Both the position numbers and the translations under genes were made by a program. Shown one piece after another: positions 53,096-61,931 of a DNA stretch of 64,000 nt (position 1 is its first letter; each line of letters starts with the position of its first letter). Source of the stretch: Crocinitomicaceae bacterium (GTDB lineage: Bacteria; Bacteroidota; Bacteroidia; Flavobacteriales_D; Crocinitomicaceae); contig JADJGJ010000001.1 of assembly GCA_016708105.1 (NCBI GenBank), positions 1,798,001 through 1,862,000 of the forward strand, written 5' to 3'. The notes under the pieces were generated by a model that did no database searches, was not told where the DNA came from, and worked only from the letters and a program-made list of their open reading frames with translations.

Positions 53096-55600
53096 ATGCA
53101 CACTGCGCTTCAACATATTCATCTTCCGGTTATTGAAGTATTAAATCAAATTCAAGAAACGCTTGAGCAGCAAAATACCGCCATTCTAAGTGCTCCACCG
53201 GGTGCCGGAAAAAGTACACTGGTTCCAATTGAACTTTTGAATGCAGCTTGGTTACGTGATCAAAAAATAATTGTACTTGAACCCAGACGATTAGCTGCAA
53301 AAACAGTAGCTATGCGCATGGCAGATTTATTGAACGAATCAGTTGGTGAAACTATTGGGTATAGAATACGTTTTGAAACAAAAACATCATCCAAGACAAA
53401 AATTGAAGTAGTAACTGAAGGTATTCTCACGCGGATGCTCCAAACAGATAATACACTCAACGGAGTTGGTTTGGTGATTTTTGATGAATTTCATGAACGG
53501 AGTATACATGCTGATTTAGCACTTGCGTTTAGCCGTGAATGTCAACAAGTGTTGAGACCTGAACTGAGAATATTAATCATGTCTGCCACCTTAAATTTAC
53601 CTGAGTTAAAGACCTTGCTTAATGCGCCGGTAGTTGAGAGTTCAGGAAAACAATTTCCGGTTGAAATTAATTATCTTGATCAGCAGGATATTTTTTTATT
53701 GCCTGAAGTTTGTGCGCAAACAGCCGCACGATTAATTCAAAACAAAAAAGAAACCGGTGATATTTTAATTTTTTTGCCCGGTGAAGGAGAAATAAAAAAA
53801 TGTGCAGCACTTCTTGAAAACTCATTGTCTGCAACAGAAGTACATCCTTTGTATGGTAATTTGCCACCCGCAGCGCAAATGGCCGCAATTATGCCATCAA
53901 AGAATGGAAAACAAAAAATAGTTATTGCCACGTCTATTGCTGAAACATCAATAACAATAGAAGGTGTGACCAATGTGATTGATTGTGGATATGGCAGAAC
54001 TCAGAAGTTTGATGCACGTACCGGGCTATCAAAACTTGAAACAATATTGATTTCAAAAGACAGTGCTGATCAGCGAGCAGGGCGTGCAGGACGACTGGCA
54101 GCAGGCACTTGTTACAGGTTGTGGTCTCGTCCTGCGCATGCTAAGTTGGCTAATCATCGTGTGCCAGAAATACTGGTTGCTGATCTTTCATCTTTAGTAC
54201 TTGATCTTGCCATTTGGGGAGTGCCAGATGTTAAACAACTTGCTTGGCTTGATTTACCACCTGAACATAATTTAAAAATGGCCAATGAGCTGCTTGAAGA
54301 ATTAGGCGCATTCGCAAATGGAAAAATTACGGAGCATGGTAAACGCATGCATAACTTGCCTTGTCATCCACGAATTGCTCACATGATGTTGATGGCAGTT
54401 GAACATGAACCTCGGGCTTTGTCTCTTGCTGCTGACATTGCAGCACTGCTTGATGAAAAAGATCCTTTGTCAAAAGAAGATGGAATTGACATCAATAAAA
54501 GAATCACCGCACTTCGCAGACAACGAGAAGCAAAATCACCGTCAAAAAAATTCTTTCGATTGATCAAAACTGCTGAGCAATACAGAAAATTATTTAACAC
54601 ATCTGAAGACAATAGTATAGTTGATCCCTATCTCACCGGTATGCTATTGGTTTATGCCTATCCTGAACGTATTGCATCAGCGCGTCCGGGTAATAATGCC
54701 TTGTTTCAATTGTCAGGTGGCAATATAGCAATGGCTGATTACAAAGATGATTTAGCACATGAACCTTGGTTAGCTATTGCTCATTTGGATGCAAGAGAAG
54801 GAACAGGTAAAATTTTTATGGCATCTCCGTTGAATCCGGTTGATCTTAAACCCCTGCTCAAACAGCGCGAAGTAATACAATGGAATGGTAAAAAAGGAGA
54901 ATTACAAGCCATGGTTGAAACCAGACTTGGGAGTATTGTTCTAAAATCAGATCCGCTGAGAAATCCTGATCAAAACACTATTCAAAAAGCCATACTGTCA
55001 ACGCTGAAAAAAAATGGAACGCACCTACTTGACTGGAATAAGGAAGTTACTCAATTTCAAAATCGTATTCTTTGCCTCAGAAAATGGAATCATGATCTAT
55101 CATGGCCTGATGTTGGCATTGAAACACTACTTCACACATGCGAAAATTGGTTAATGCCCTATTTGGTAAACATAAAAACCGAAGATGATTTAAAGAAACT
55201 CCCACTAGCTGAAATTTTATTCAACTCAATTCCATACGACAAACAACATGAATTAAATCAACTGGCTCCGTCAAAAATAGAGGTACCAAGTGGATCACAA
55301 ATTTCATTGGAATATTTTGCTAACGGATCTGTTCCGGTATTAGCTGTGAGAATTCAAGAAATTTTTGGATTGGAAAATACTCCGCAAATCAATCAAGGGA
55401 AAGTGAATGTACTCATGCATCTCTTATCTCCCGGATACAAACCGGTGCAAGTGACAAGCGACTTGAAAAGTTTTTGGCAAACAGGCTATTTTGAGGTTCG
55501 AAAAGAATTGAAACAACGCTATCCAAAACATGCCTGGCCAGATGACCCATGGAATCATCCAGCCATTAGAGGAACAAAAAAACAGAATGGATTGAAATGA
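53096..55600 (+). CDS. hrpB: ATP-dependent helicase HrpB
   Basis: An 834-residue DEAH-type helicase of the HrpB family. N-terminal RecA domain: PPGAGKST at residues 34-41, LEPRRLAAK, DEFHERS (Asp130-His133) and SATL; second domain: STSIAETSITIEG-type motif V and DQRAGRAGR. The HA2/winged-helix region and the long C-terminal HrpB-specific domain follow, giving the standard length. Role in RNA metabolism is inferred from the family and is poorly defined. It is preceded by about 150 gene-free bases. Confidence 0.93.
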   Translation: MHTALQHIHLPVIEVLNQIQETLEQQNTAILSAPPGAGKSTLVPIELLNAAWLRDQKIIVLEPRRLAAKTVAMRMADLLNESVGETIGYRIRFETKTSSKTKIEVVTEGILTRMLQTDNTLNGVGLVIFDEFHERSIHADLALAFSRECQQVLRPELRILIMSATLNLPELKTLLNAPVVESSGKQFPVEINYLDQQDIFLLPEVCAQTAARLIQNKKETGDILIFLPGEGEIKKCAALLENSLSATEVHPLYGNLPPAAQMAAIMPSKNGKQKIVIATSIAETSITIEGVTNVIDCGYGRTQKFDARTGLSKLETILISKDSADQRAGRAGRLAAGTCYRLWSRPAHAKLANHRVPEILVADLSSLVLDLAIWGVPDVKQLAWLDLPPEHNLKMANELLEELGAFANGKITEHGKRMHNLPCHPRIAHMMLMAVEHEPRALSLAADIAALLDEKDPLSKEDGIDINKRITALRRQREAKSPSKKFFRLIKTAEQYRKLFNTSEDNSIVDPYLTGMLLVYAYPERIASARPGNNALFQLSGGNIAMADYKDDLAHEPWLAIAHLDAREGTGKIFMASPLNPVDLKPLLKQREVIQWNGKKGELQAMVETRLGSIVLKSDPLRNPDQNTIQKAILSTLKKNGTHLLDWNKEVTQFQNRILCLRKWNHDLSWPDVGIETLLHTCENWLMPYLVNIKTEDDLKKLPLAEILFNSIPYDKQHELNQLAPSKIEVPSGSQISLEYFANGSVPVLAVRIQEIFGLENTPQINQGKVNVLMHLLSPGYKPVQVTSDLKSFWQTGYFEVRKELKQRYPKHAWPDDPWNHPAIRGTKKQNGLK

Positions 55601-55762
55601 TGCGACAATTTTGTTGTCACTGATTTTTTTTTAAAGTTTCACCGCCGTATCAATAAAATTTCAAATTTTCCTTGTTAATTATTTGTTGGTACTTCAAAAA
55701 TTTTGATCAAAACATTTTTTCTACATTCACGTAAAGAATGTGAAACCAAAAAGCAAATTTTT
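55601..55762. other. Gene-free leader before a small basic gene
   Basis: AT-rich 162-base spacer between hrpB and the 35-codon gene at 55763. No hairpin terminator, no exact TAnnTTTG box and no other open frame of note are visible here. Confidence 0.35.
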
Positions 55763-55870
55763 ATGGCAAAAGGAATCAATCATCAAAAAAATGAAAAAAA
55801 GGCAGGTAAATCCCTGAAAGAAAAACGTGCTGACAAAAAAGCAAAAAAAGACGCTAAGAAAGGGTCTTAG
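55763..55870 (+). CDS. Tiny lysine-rich protein
   Basis: A 35-residue open frame (MAKGINHQKNEKKAGKSLKE...) with a strong run of Lys and Ala near the C-terminus and no hydrophobic segment; predicted charge is very positive. I recall similar small MAK-x-NHQK-type Bacteroidota proteins annotated as hypothetical, which suggests conservation, but cannot confirm it. A good hairpin terminator follows at 55898-55928. It could bind nucleic acid or ribosomes. Not assignable to a named family. Confidence 0.5.
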   Translation: MAKGINHQKNEKKAGKSLKEKRADKKAKKDAKKGS

Positions 55871-55897
55871 TTAATTTTCTTCCTTGATCATGAATAC

Positions 55898-55928
55898 AGG
55901 TCGTTACGCACAGTGACGACCTTTTATT
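55898..55928. terminator. Intrinsic terminator between convergent genes
   Basis: AGGTCGT (55898-55904) pairs with ACGACCT (55916-55922), extended by an AC/GT pair, followed by TTTTATTTTTT. It ends the small lysine-rich gene and adjoins the stop of the DUF3820 gene on the other strand. Confidence 0.75.
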
Positions 55929-56178
55929 TTTTATGGTACACTTCTTTTTTTATTCCCTCAATAAGCGTTTCAAGTCCATTGAGTTTTATTTCATACATGG
56001 TTGCAAGCAGCACGCCTATTGTTCCGGCCGGATACCCTTTGCTTTGAAACCAAGTGAGATAATATTCCGGTAAATCACAAATCAATTTGCCTTCATATTT
56101 GCCAAAAGGCATTTTGGTAGTCACCAGTTGTTTGAGAATTTTTCTTTGCTGATCAGCAAATTCAACAGGTTCACTCAT
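55924..56178 (-). CDS. DUF3820 family protein
   Basis: An 84-residue small soluble protein of the DUF3820 family: the MPFGKYEGKLICDLPEYYLTWF block, typical of the family and sometimes linked to exonuclease-associated domains, fills the middle. The label quorum-sensing-regulated virulence factor used for some members is not supported here. The start MSEPVEFADQ at 56178 overlaps the stop of the upstream TerB-like gene by eight bases (ATGAGTGA), a translational-coupling arrangement; a frame from 56217 lies within that gene. Confidence 0.8.
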   Translation of the reverse strand: MSEPVEFADQQRKILKQLVTTKMPFGKYEGKLICDLPEYYLTWFQSKGYPAGTIGVLLATMYEIKLNGLETLIEGIKKEVYHKK

Positions 56179-56560
56179 GCGCAGTTTTTGCTGAGAGGTT
56201 TTCAATATCTTGTGCAAATTGATCTATGAGCTTTTTCTCCATTGGGCTTTCAGGTGGAAATGCATTTGCAACTTCTTTAATCACTTGACAGAATTCTGAT
56301 CGCAAAGACGGTGTAAGATGATATTTACCGGTCTCAAATGATTTCATAGCCCACTGATAAACATCAGCAAAACCCATCTTGTCCTTTTGTAATATTTGAA
56401 AAATGATATCAGTATAATGAAAGTCCATTTTATGTTTGGTACCTTCTTCAACAATCTGCTTTACCTTTTCACGTTCTTCATTTTGTACACTGCCATCAGC
56501 TTTAGCAACCGCGTATGCCAGTGCGCCTAATGCATAATAAAGATGTTGCTTTGCGTCCAT
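56171..56560 (-). CDS. TerB-like domain protein
   Basis: A 129-residue helical protein with a TerB/DnaJ-like metal-binding signature: ALGALAYAVAKADGSVQNEE at residues about 11-30 matches the conserved A-x-x-D-G helix pair. TerB-type proteins were first named for tellurite resistance but are widespread with varied roles. No ter operon partner (TerC, TerD, TerZ) occurs nearby, so a tellurite role is unsupported. Its 3' end overlaps the DUF3820 start. Confidence 0.7.
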   Translation of the reverse strand: MDAKQHLYYALGALAYAVAKADGSVQNEEREKVKQIVEEGTKHKMDFHYTDIIFQILQKDKMGFADVYQWAMKSFETGKYHLTPSLRSEFCQVIKEVANAFPPESPMEKKLIDQFAQDIENLSAKTAHE

Positions 56561-56674
56561 ATTTTTTTTTATTAAAGATACCTCATTATTTGAAATGCTT
56601 ATAACTTCATCATTTGATTTTGGTCATATTTGGTGATAAGAGTGAATTTATCAAGTAACTCATATAAAATATAA

Positions 56675-57223
56675 ATGGTTAAAAAAGACAGTAACACCCA
56701 GCATAGTTTTAGCACAAAACTGTATGAAGAAAAAGACAGTTCATTGATGTGGTACTTCAGAATTGATGTTCCGCCCCATATTGTCAATGCTGTATGTAAA
56801 GCAAAAAACAAAAGAGTACTCTGCTTATTCAATGGCGAACTAAAAAGTCAAGTTCCGGTGCTGAGTAGTGGTGAAAAAAAATATTATATCACTATTAATA
56901 AAGAAATAAGACAAAAACTTAAATTAAAAACCGGTGATATGCTTACTGTGACAATAAGCATGGATGAGAGTGAATACGGAATTGAAACGCCTGATTTTTT
57001 CAATGAGTTCTGTGAGCAAGACAGTGAAGGCAGCGCTCACTTTCACGCACTAAGTCCGGGGAAACAACGCACCCTACTCTATCTGATGAATAAACCTAAA
57101 TCAGAAAATAAAAAAATTGAAAAAGCCATTATTGTATTTGATTATCTCAAAAGTTCAAGCGGGAAACTTGATTTTAGAGAGTTAAATGAATACATGAAAA
57201 ACAACCGTTTTAACAAAACGTAA
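56675..57223 (+). CDS. DUF1905 plus YdeI/OmdA-type protein
   Basis: A 182-residue soluble protein. The N-terminal half is a DUF1905 beta-barrel-like domain (LMWYFRIDVPPHIVNAV, YYITINKEIRQKLKLKTGD, with its usual MLTVTIS strand). The C-terminal half carries HALSPGKQRTLLYLMNKPKSE, the core of the YdeI/OmdA bacteriocin-protection-related domain. The exact function of either domain is unknown; bacteriocin resistance is a family association only. A CATATTTG near-match to the -7 box lies 43 bases upstream. Confidence 0.75.
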   Translation: MVKKDSNTQHSFSTKLYEEKDSSLMWYFRIDVPPHIVNAVCKAKNKRVLCLFNGELKSQVPVLSSGEKKYYITINKEIRQKLKLKTGDMLTVTISMDESEYGIETPDFFNEFCEQDSEGSAHFHALSPGKQRTLLYLMNKPKSENKKIEKAIIVFDYLKSSSGKLDFRELNEYMKNNRFNKT

Positions 57224-57270
57224 AGCTTTAGGATTTCAGAATCTAAAGATTAAACCAAAAACGAAATCAG

Positions 57271-57278
57271 TATATTTG
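57271..57278 (+). promoter_or_regulatory. -7 promoter box that decides a start
   Basis: TATATTTG is an exact TAnnTTTG match 22 bases before the ATG at 57300. The alternative TTG start at 57276 is inside this box, so the ATG is taken as the true start. Confidence 0.55.
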
Positions 57279-57299
57279 CATCAGAAATTGAACAACTCT

Positions 57300-58115
57300 A
57301 TGAGATTAGGACAATTGGCCAGAAAACTGGATACCAAACCAAGTGCAATTATTGAATATGTAAAAACCAATTATGGACTTACGCTGGAAAATGATTTAAA
57401 TACCCGCGTTGAAGATGAGCATGCACAGGCATTTGCAAAATCGGTTCATGTTAATATTTCTGCACTCACCGAAGAAACGGAATCAACAACCACTGAACCA
57501 AAATTGGAATCAACAACAGCAAAGGAATTGACAGAAAAAGAATCTGAGGTTATTGAATCTACCCCTGAATCCATTCATGTGCCAATTGAGGTACCCCATT
57601 ATCACAGCGCAACACATGAAAAAAATGAATCAGTTGTTGACCCCTTCATTCCCTTGCCGGTTGATCCTGAAGCAGAACTTATCAAAGCCCCAAAAATTAA
57701 ATTAGAAGGATTAAAAGTACTTGGAAAAATAGAACTACCGGAAGCTAAAAAAGAAATTCAACCTGAAGACGAAAGCGGTGAAGCCTCAGTAAAAAAGAGA
57801 GGTAGCAAATTTGCGGAAATAAATGTTGCGGAAGATGATGAAGAAAATTCTATTTATAAAGACAAAAACGGAATCTATCATTTCAGCCAAACACAGCGTG
57901 AAAACCGCAAGAACAGTTTAGAGCGAATTAAAAAAGAAAAGCAAGAACAATTGCGTAAGCAAAAACAAGTCAAGCATTATAAACAAGCGACACAATCAGA
58001 TAAAAAAACAGTTTCTAAAAAGAAGGAAACTAATAAAAATCAAAAATCAACCAACGCTACCAAGCCCATAAGAAAAGGATTGTGGGGGAAATTCCTGAAC
58101 TGGTTGAACGACTAA
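57300..58115 (+). CDS. IF-2-N-like-domain protein with low-complexity tail
   Basis: A 271-residue cytoplasmic protein whose first 50 residues (MRLGQLARKLDTKPSAIIEYV...) resemble the N-terminal IF2_N domain of translation initiation factor 2, without any GTPase domain. The middle is low-complexity Glu/Thr/Pro/Val, then a basic helical segment (RENRKNSLERIKKEKQEQLRK) and a Lys/Gln/Thr-rich tail ending WGKFLNWLND. The domain could place the protein on the ribosome or on nucleic acid. I recall similar Bacteroidota proteins annotated as hypothetical. The start is set by the promoter box at 57271. Confidence 0.65.
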   Translation: MRLGQLARKLDTKPSAIIEYVKTNYGLTLENDLNTRVEDEHAQAFAKSVHVNISALTEETESTTTEPKLESTTAKELTEKESEVIESTPESIHVPIEVPHYHSATHEKNESVVDPFIPLPVDPEAELIKAPKIKLEGLKVLGKIELPEAKKEIQPEDESGEASVKKRGSKFAEINVAEDDEENSIYKDKNGIYHFSQTQRENRKNSLERIKKEKQEQLRKQKQVKHYKQATQSDKKTVSKKKETNKNQKSTNATKPIRKGLWGKFLNWLND

Positions 58116-58130
58116 AAAAATAAGAAAAAA

Positions 58131-59387
58131 TTATTTCACACGCTCAGGGCTTACCCATTCATCCCAGGTATGTGAATACCCTTCATAGCTAATAAAGTAA
58201 GCAGTATCTCGTTTTTCTAAGATATACCCCGGATACCAAGCACCTTCCCATTTGATTGATTTTGCAATTTCTTTTCCGGTTCTAATGCGGTCATACATTA
58301 CCCATTCATCATAAGAATTATCATATCCGGTGTAGTGAACATACATGAATGCATCATCAGTTGATACAATTTCAGCGGGGTAATATTTACCTTCCCATTT
58401 TACTTCTACTTTTTGTCCGGAAGTGTATACCGGAAAATACACGGTTCTAACCGCATTATTCTCAGCTGTCAAGTCAAGTTTTTCAGAGTAGTTATAAAAC
58501 TGAACGGTATATGATCCCGCAACTGATTTGATAATGCGCGCAGGTTTCCATTCGTTATTTTCATTCAATGCATATACATACGTACCAAGTTTTATACCCT
58601 GACCATACGTTGATGGTTTTCGCACATCCTCATCACACACACCAACAATAATTTCATCCGGTTGAATTTTGTATGATGCATAACCACACAACTGATATTC
58701 GCGATGTTTCATGGCTTGTTTCACTTCACTTGCAGTTTCAGTGAGACTAATTTTATTATCAAGATTTTGATCAGCCAATAAATCTCCGCGCATACAATCC
58801 AATATAGTTTGAGTGAATGTCCAGTTACCGGTTGAGATATTTGACGATGTTGCAGAAGTCAGAACAATGACTTCAATTCCCAACTTTGAAATATCTTCTC
58901 CTACTTTCAATAATGAACCTGAATAACAACAATCAGCCATGAGGATAATTCTTTTTCCCTTAAAATAAAGCTTGGCATATTCACTCAAGGTTGAGACATG
59001 AAACATAGAGGCCTCTGATTTACCCATGTCGTAATTGCAGAAATAATGATTATTTCCAATTTTGCTACCATGTCCGGCGTAATAAAAAATAAAGGTAGAT
59101 TCACTGGTGCACGCCTTCATTTGTTTTTTAATATTGCGATTCATTTTCTCCAATGTTGCGTCCTGATCTAACAATAAAATATTGGTTGAATCTGGCACGG
59201 CGCCATGCTTAAATAAATCATGTAATTCCTGATCTTTTCGGTTCTCATCACTGAAGGATGCAACATTCGGATCTTGCCATGATAAGACACCTGCAATCAC
59301 AATTCGTGTATCAACTGGATCACAAATAAGCTGTGAAATTGCCGGCAAAGAAAATAAGGTAATGAATACTAAAAATGAAAATCGCAT
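58131..59387 (-). CDS. Secreted caspase-fold peptidase with Tudor-like C-terminal barrels
   Basis: A 418-residue exported protein: signal peptide (MRFSFLVFITLFSLPAISQ), then a C14 caspase-like domain with catalytic His106 in FYYAGHGS and catalytic Cys154 in MADCCYSGS. An EF-hand-like loop (Asp206, Asn208, Asp210, Lys212, Ser214, Glu217) follows, as in many bacterial caspase-fold proteins. Residues 263-417 form three Tudor/chromo-barrel-like units with WKPARI, YYPAEI, YPGYIL and HYTGYDNSYDEWV/YEGYSHTWDEWV. The start at 59387 is chosen over a frame from 59438. It follows the T9SS gene by four bases. Target unknown. Confidence 0.8.
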   Translation of the reverse strand: MRFSFLVFITLFSLPAISQLICDPVDTRIVIAGVLSWQDPNVASFSDENRKDQELHDLFKHGAVPDSTNILLLDQDATLEKMNRNIKKQMKACTSESTFIFYYAGHGSKIGNNHYFCNYDMGKSEASMFHVSTLSEYAKLYFKGKRIILMADCCYSGSLLKVGEDISKLGIEVIVLTSATSSNISTGNWTFTQTILDCMRGDLLADQNLDNKISLTETASEVKQAMKHREYQLCGYASYKIQPDEIIVGVCDEDVRKPSTYGQGIKLGTYVYALNENNEWKPARIIKSVAGSYTVQFYNYSEKLDLTAENNAVRTVYFPVYTSGQKVEVKWEGKYYPAEIVSTDDAFMYVHYTGYDNSYDEWVMYDRIRTGKEIAKSIKWEGAWYPGYILEKRDTAYFISYEGYSHTWDEWVSPERVK

Positions 59388-59391
59388 CGTA

Positions 59392-60555
59392 TTAGTTTTT
59401 AATGAAAGATGATACTGTAATAGAATTTTCCATATCAATCACCAGGTAATAGATTCCTGAAGCCAAGTCAACGGTTGACATACGACCTTCAGTATTTATG
59501 AATCGTTCAATGACTACACCTGACGAGTTGTAGAGAGAGATTTTCCATAATGGGTTGAAATTTTTTACGTAAATAAATTCATCAGACGGATTAGGAAATA
59601 ATTCAATCTGAAATTCAGATAAGTCAGATACACCCAATTGCCAATTGATAACAGTAATGTTTACTGCGCTTGTATTATTGGCCCAGTGGTAAGCATCATG
59701 CGCACGTATGTTGAAACTGTCTGCTCCATAATATCCGAGATTTGGAGTGTACGTTATTTGTGCCAATTCATCACTGTTAACTGTATCGCCCACATTTAAA
59801 GGAACACTGTTTAGGGCAAGCGAACCTGATAAAGGGAGAGATTCAATGCGGATCATTCCGGTAGTGTCTGAATCAAAATCATTCATTGAATTGTCAAAAT
59901 CATATTTGGTAAATGAGAGCACTTCATCTTTAAAGACTGACATTGCCATATCATTCATAAAAGGTTTGTGATTCACCCAAAGATTGAGAACAAGCTTCAC
60001 TTGTGTATACCCTATACTGGCGTAGGTTGTTGGTTCAGCCATTCCACAACCGCTAGCAGCTAAGTATGATGGACCAGATTCAACGTACGGATTAGAACCC
60101 GGAAAAAAAGTAATTGCACCATTCAAGGGAGCAAATACTTCACAAACCAATGTATCACCCGGCAAGGCATAACCATCTTGCATTGGAATAATCATTTTAT
60201 ATATGGTTGAATCAGGATAAACAGCAGCAGTATCTGCGGCCATCACACTCATATTAGAAAATTGCAGAACCCCGTTTAATTGATGCACCCTGCCTATCAG
60301 ATCATAATTTCCGCCAGAAGTAGATTCAACCCCCAATTCAATGTAAACAAAGAAAACGGTATCCATTACATTGTGATCATCTGTATCAAATACTCTTAAA
60401 AAACTATTATTATGTATAGTACCCGGACCACTAGTTGTGCAGGCGGCTGAATTACCAACCCAAATATTATGTTGAGAATTTTGAGTGAGGCGAGTTTGTG
60501 CAGATAGTTGCGCTGACAAAGCACAAGCAAAAAAGGTATACAGAGTTTTTTTCAT
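59392..60555 (-). CDS. T9SS-exported cadherin-like protein, paralogue A
   Basis: A 387-residue secreted protein: signal peptide (MKKTLYTFFACALSAQLSAQ), an N-terminal about 170-residue beta-rich region with AYPDS-like and AACTTSGPGT segments, a cadherin/Ig-like unit (about 215-310, ending in ANNTSAVNITV), and a C-terminal type A sorting domain (ELFPNPSDEF ... FIKN). The sorting domain predicts export through T9SS and possible surface anchoring. It is paralogous to the next gene upstream, of equal length. ATG at 60555 is preferred to a TTG at 60570. The downstream caspase gene is four bases away. Confidence 0.75.
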   Translation of the reverse strand: MKKTLYTFFACALSAQLSAQTRLTQNSQHNIWVGNSAACTTSGPGTIHNNSFLRVFDTDDHNVMDTVFFVYIELGVESTSGGNYDLIGRVHQLNGVLQFSNMSVMAADTAAVYPDSTIYKMIIPMQDGYALPGDTLVCEVFAPLNGAITFFPGSNPYVESGPSYLAASGCGMAEPTTYASIGYTQVKLVLNLWVNHKPFMNDMAMSVFKDEVLSFTKYDFDNSMNDFDSDTTGMIRIESLPLSGSLALNSVPLNVGDTVNSDELAQITYTPNLGYYGADSFNIRAHDAYHWANNTSAVNITVINWQLGVSDLSEFQIELFPNPSDEFIYVKNFNPLWKISLYNSSGVVIERFINTEGRMSTVDLASGIYYLVIDMENSITVSSFIKN

Positions 60556-60572
60556 AATGATGAATTCCAAAT

Positions 60573-60605
60573 AAAAAAGGGCCTAAACAAAGTTAAGCCC
60601 TTTTT
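60573..60605. terminator. Intrinsic terminator between the two T9SS paralogues
   Basis: AAAAAGGGC (60574-60582) pairs with GCCCTTTTT (60597-60605) around a loop that can form extra TAA/TTA pairs. A and T tracts flank both arms, so it works on either strand. It lies between the stop of paralogue B and the start of paralogue A. Confidence 0.75.
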
Positions 60606-60617
60606 AAAATTTGAAAA

Positions 60618-61781
60618 CTATTGCTTGGTGAAAACAGCGTTTTTGTTTACACCGTTTATTGTTGTTACCAGATAATACATTCCGCTTTCTAACTGGCTGA
60701 TATCAATAGAAGATTGAAATTGATTTATGATCATCACCTGTTTTCCTGTAGCATCAAAAACACGAATTATTTCAAACTGAATATCTGAAGGTAAATTCAC
60801 AACATTGTTAGCCGGATTTGGATAGACCGTAAAATTATCAGTTGTTAGTTCAGTGATGCCCAATTGCCAGTTAATTACATCCACTGTTACAACTGTTGGG
60901 GTATTTGCCCAATGGCTGGTATCTCTTGCGCGAAAACTAAAATTATCAGTGCCAGAATATCCAGTATTTGGAATATAATACAGCGTATTCATTTCACTTG
61001 TCCAAACAGTGTCACCTACTGCTAAAGTGGTTCCATTAAGATCAAGAATACCATTTGTTGGCAATGCGGTAACTTTCATCATCGTGATTCCGTCATTGTC
61101 ATTATCAGTGAAGTTTGAAGTGAAATCAGCATCAGCAAAATAAACTGAATCATTTTTGAAAATACTGGTAGAAAAATCAGTCATTGAAGGTTTTTGATTT
61201 AAATACAAATTCATTATTAAGTGCATATCCGGAAAACTAATTCCTGCCATCGTTGTCAAATCAAAAATGCTGCAACCGGCGGCAACAATATAAGTTGGGC
61301 TTGATTCAGGTGAAGTGTTAGAACCCGGGTAGAATGACGCAGTAGCATTCGTAGGTAATTTTAATTCACTTGCCAAAGAATCTCCGGGAAACACATATCC
61401 CTGATCAAAAGGAATATCCATTTTGTACATAGTTGAATCAGGAAAAATTGCAGTGGTATCATCACTCACAAGAGTAAAATTTGCAAGAGATGCAGAACCA
61501 ACAACGGTATAAACTGCTCCAACTATATTGTAAGCACCGCCTGTAGTTTCTTCACAGGCAACTTTCATGCGTACGATAAATGCAGTATCTACAATATTTG
61601 GATAATCATCTAAATCATAAATATGAAAAAATGAATTATCAGTAGTAATAATACCGCCTGCGTTGCAAGTAGGTGAACCCGGATTGATAACGAGCACCGG
61701 ATTATTGGTGACACGCGTTTGGGCAATTAAAAGTGAAGTTGCACTAACAAAAAGTGCTGAGAGTAAAGTTTTTTTCATCAT
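60618..61781 (-). CDS. T9SS-exported cadherin-like protein, paralogue B
   Basis: A 387-residue secreted paralogue of the preceding gene: same signal-peptide layout (MMKKTLLSALFVSATSLLIAQ), same central SPTYIVAAGC block, an Ig/cadherin-like unit (SYADADFTSNFTD-like and NTGYSGTDNFSFRARDTSHWAN), and the closing sorting domain (VYPNPANNVV ... VFTKQ). The pair probably arose by duplication. A TATCTTCG near-match to the -7 box lies at 61803-61796, 15 bases upstream, and a terminator follows, so it may be a separate transcript from paralogue A. Function unknown. Confidence 0.75.
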   Translation of the reverse strand: MMKKTLLSALFVSATSLLIAQTRVTNNPVLVINPGSPTCNAGGIITTDNSFFHIYDLDDYPNIVDTAFIVRMKVACEETTGGAYNIVGAVYTVVGSASLANFTLVSDDTTAIFPDSTMYKMDIPFDQGYVFPGDSLASELKLPTNATASFYPGSNTSPESSPTYIVAAGCSIFDLTTMAGISFPDMHLIMNLYLNQKPSMTDFSTSIFKNDSVYFADADFTSNFTDNDNDGITMMKVTALPTNGILDLNGTTLAVGDTVWTSEMNTLYYIPNTGYSGTDNFSFRARDTSHWANTPTVVTVDVINWQLGITELTTDNFTVYPNPANNVVNLPSDIQFEIIRVFDATGKQVMIINQFQSSIDISQLESGMYYLVTTINGVNKNAVFTKQ

Positions 61782-61931
61782 GTTTCAATTTGCGGCGAAG
61801 ATAGGGTATTTCTCAATGCGTGTCAATTGTTTACACAATTTCAAGTTTGAAATTAAAAATTCTCTCAAATTTCTTAGAATGTGTTATTCTTTGATTTGAA
61901 TCACAATGATTAAAACATTTTTAGAAATGGA

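Noticed and set aside
55924..56178. Calling the DUF3820 gene a quorum-sensing virulence factor
   Set aside because: That label comes from a few members; nothing here supports it.
56171..56560. Reading the TerB-like gene as a tellurite-resistance system
   Set aside because: No TerC, TerD or TerZ partner is in the window; TerB-like domains are widespread and the name is historical.
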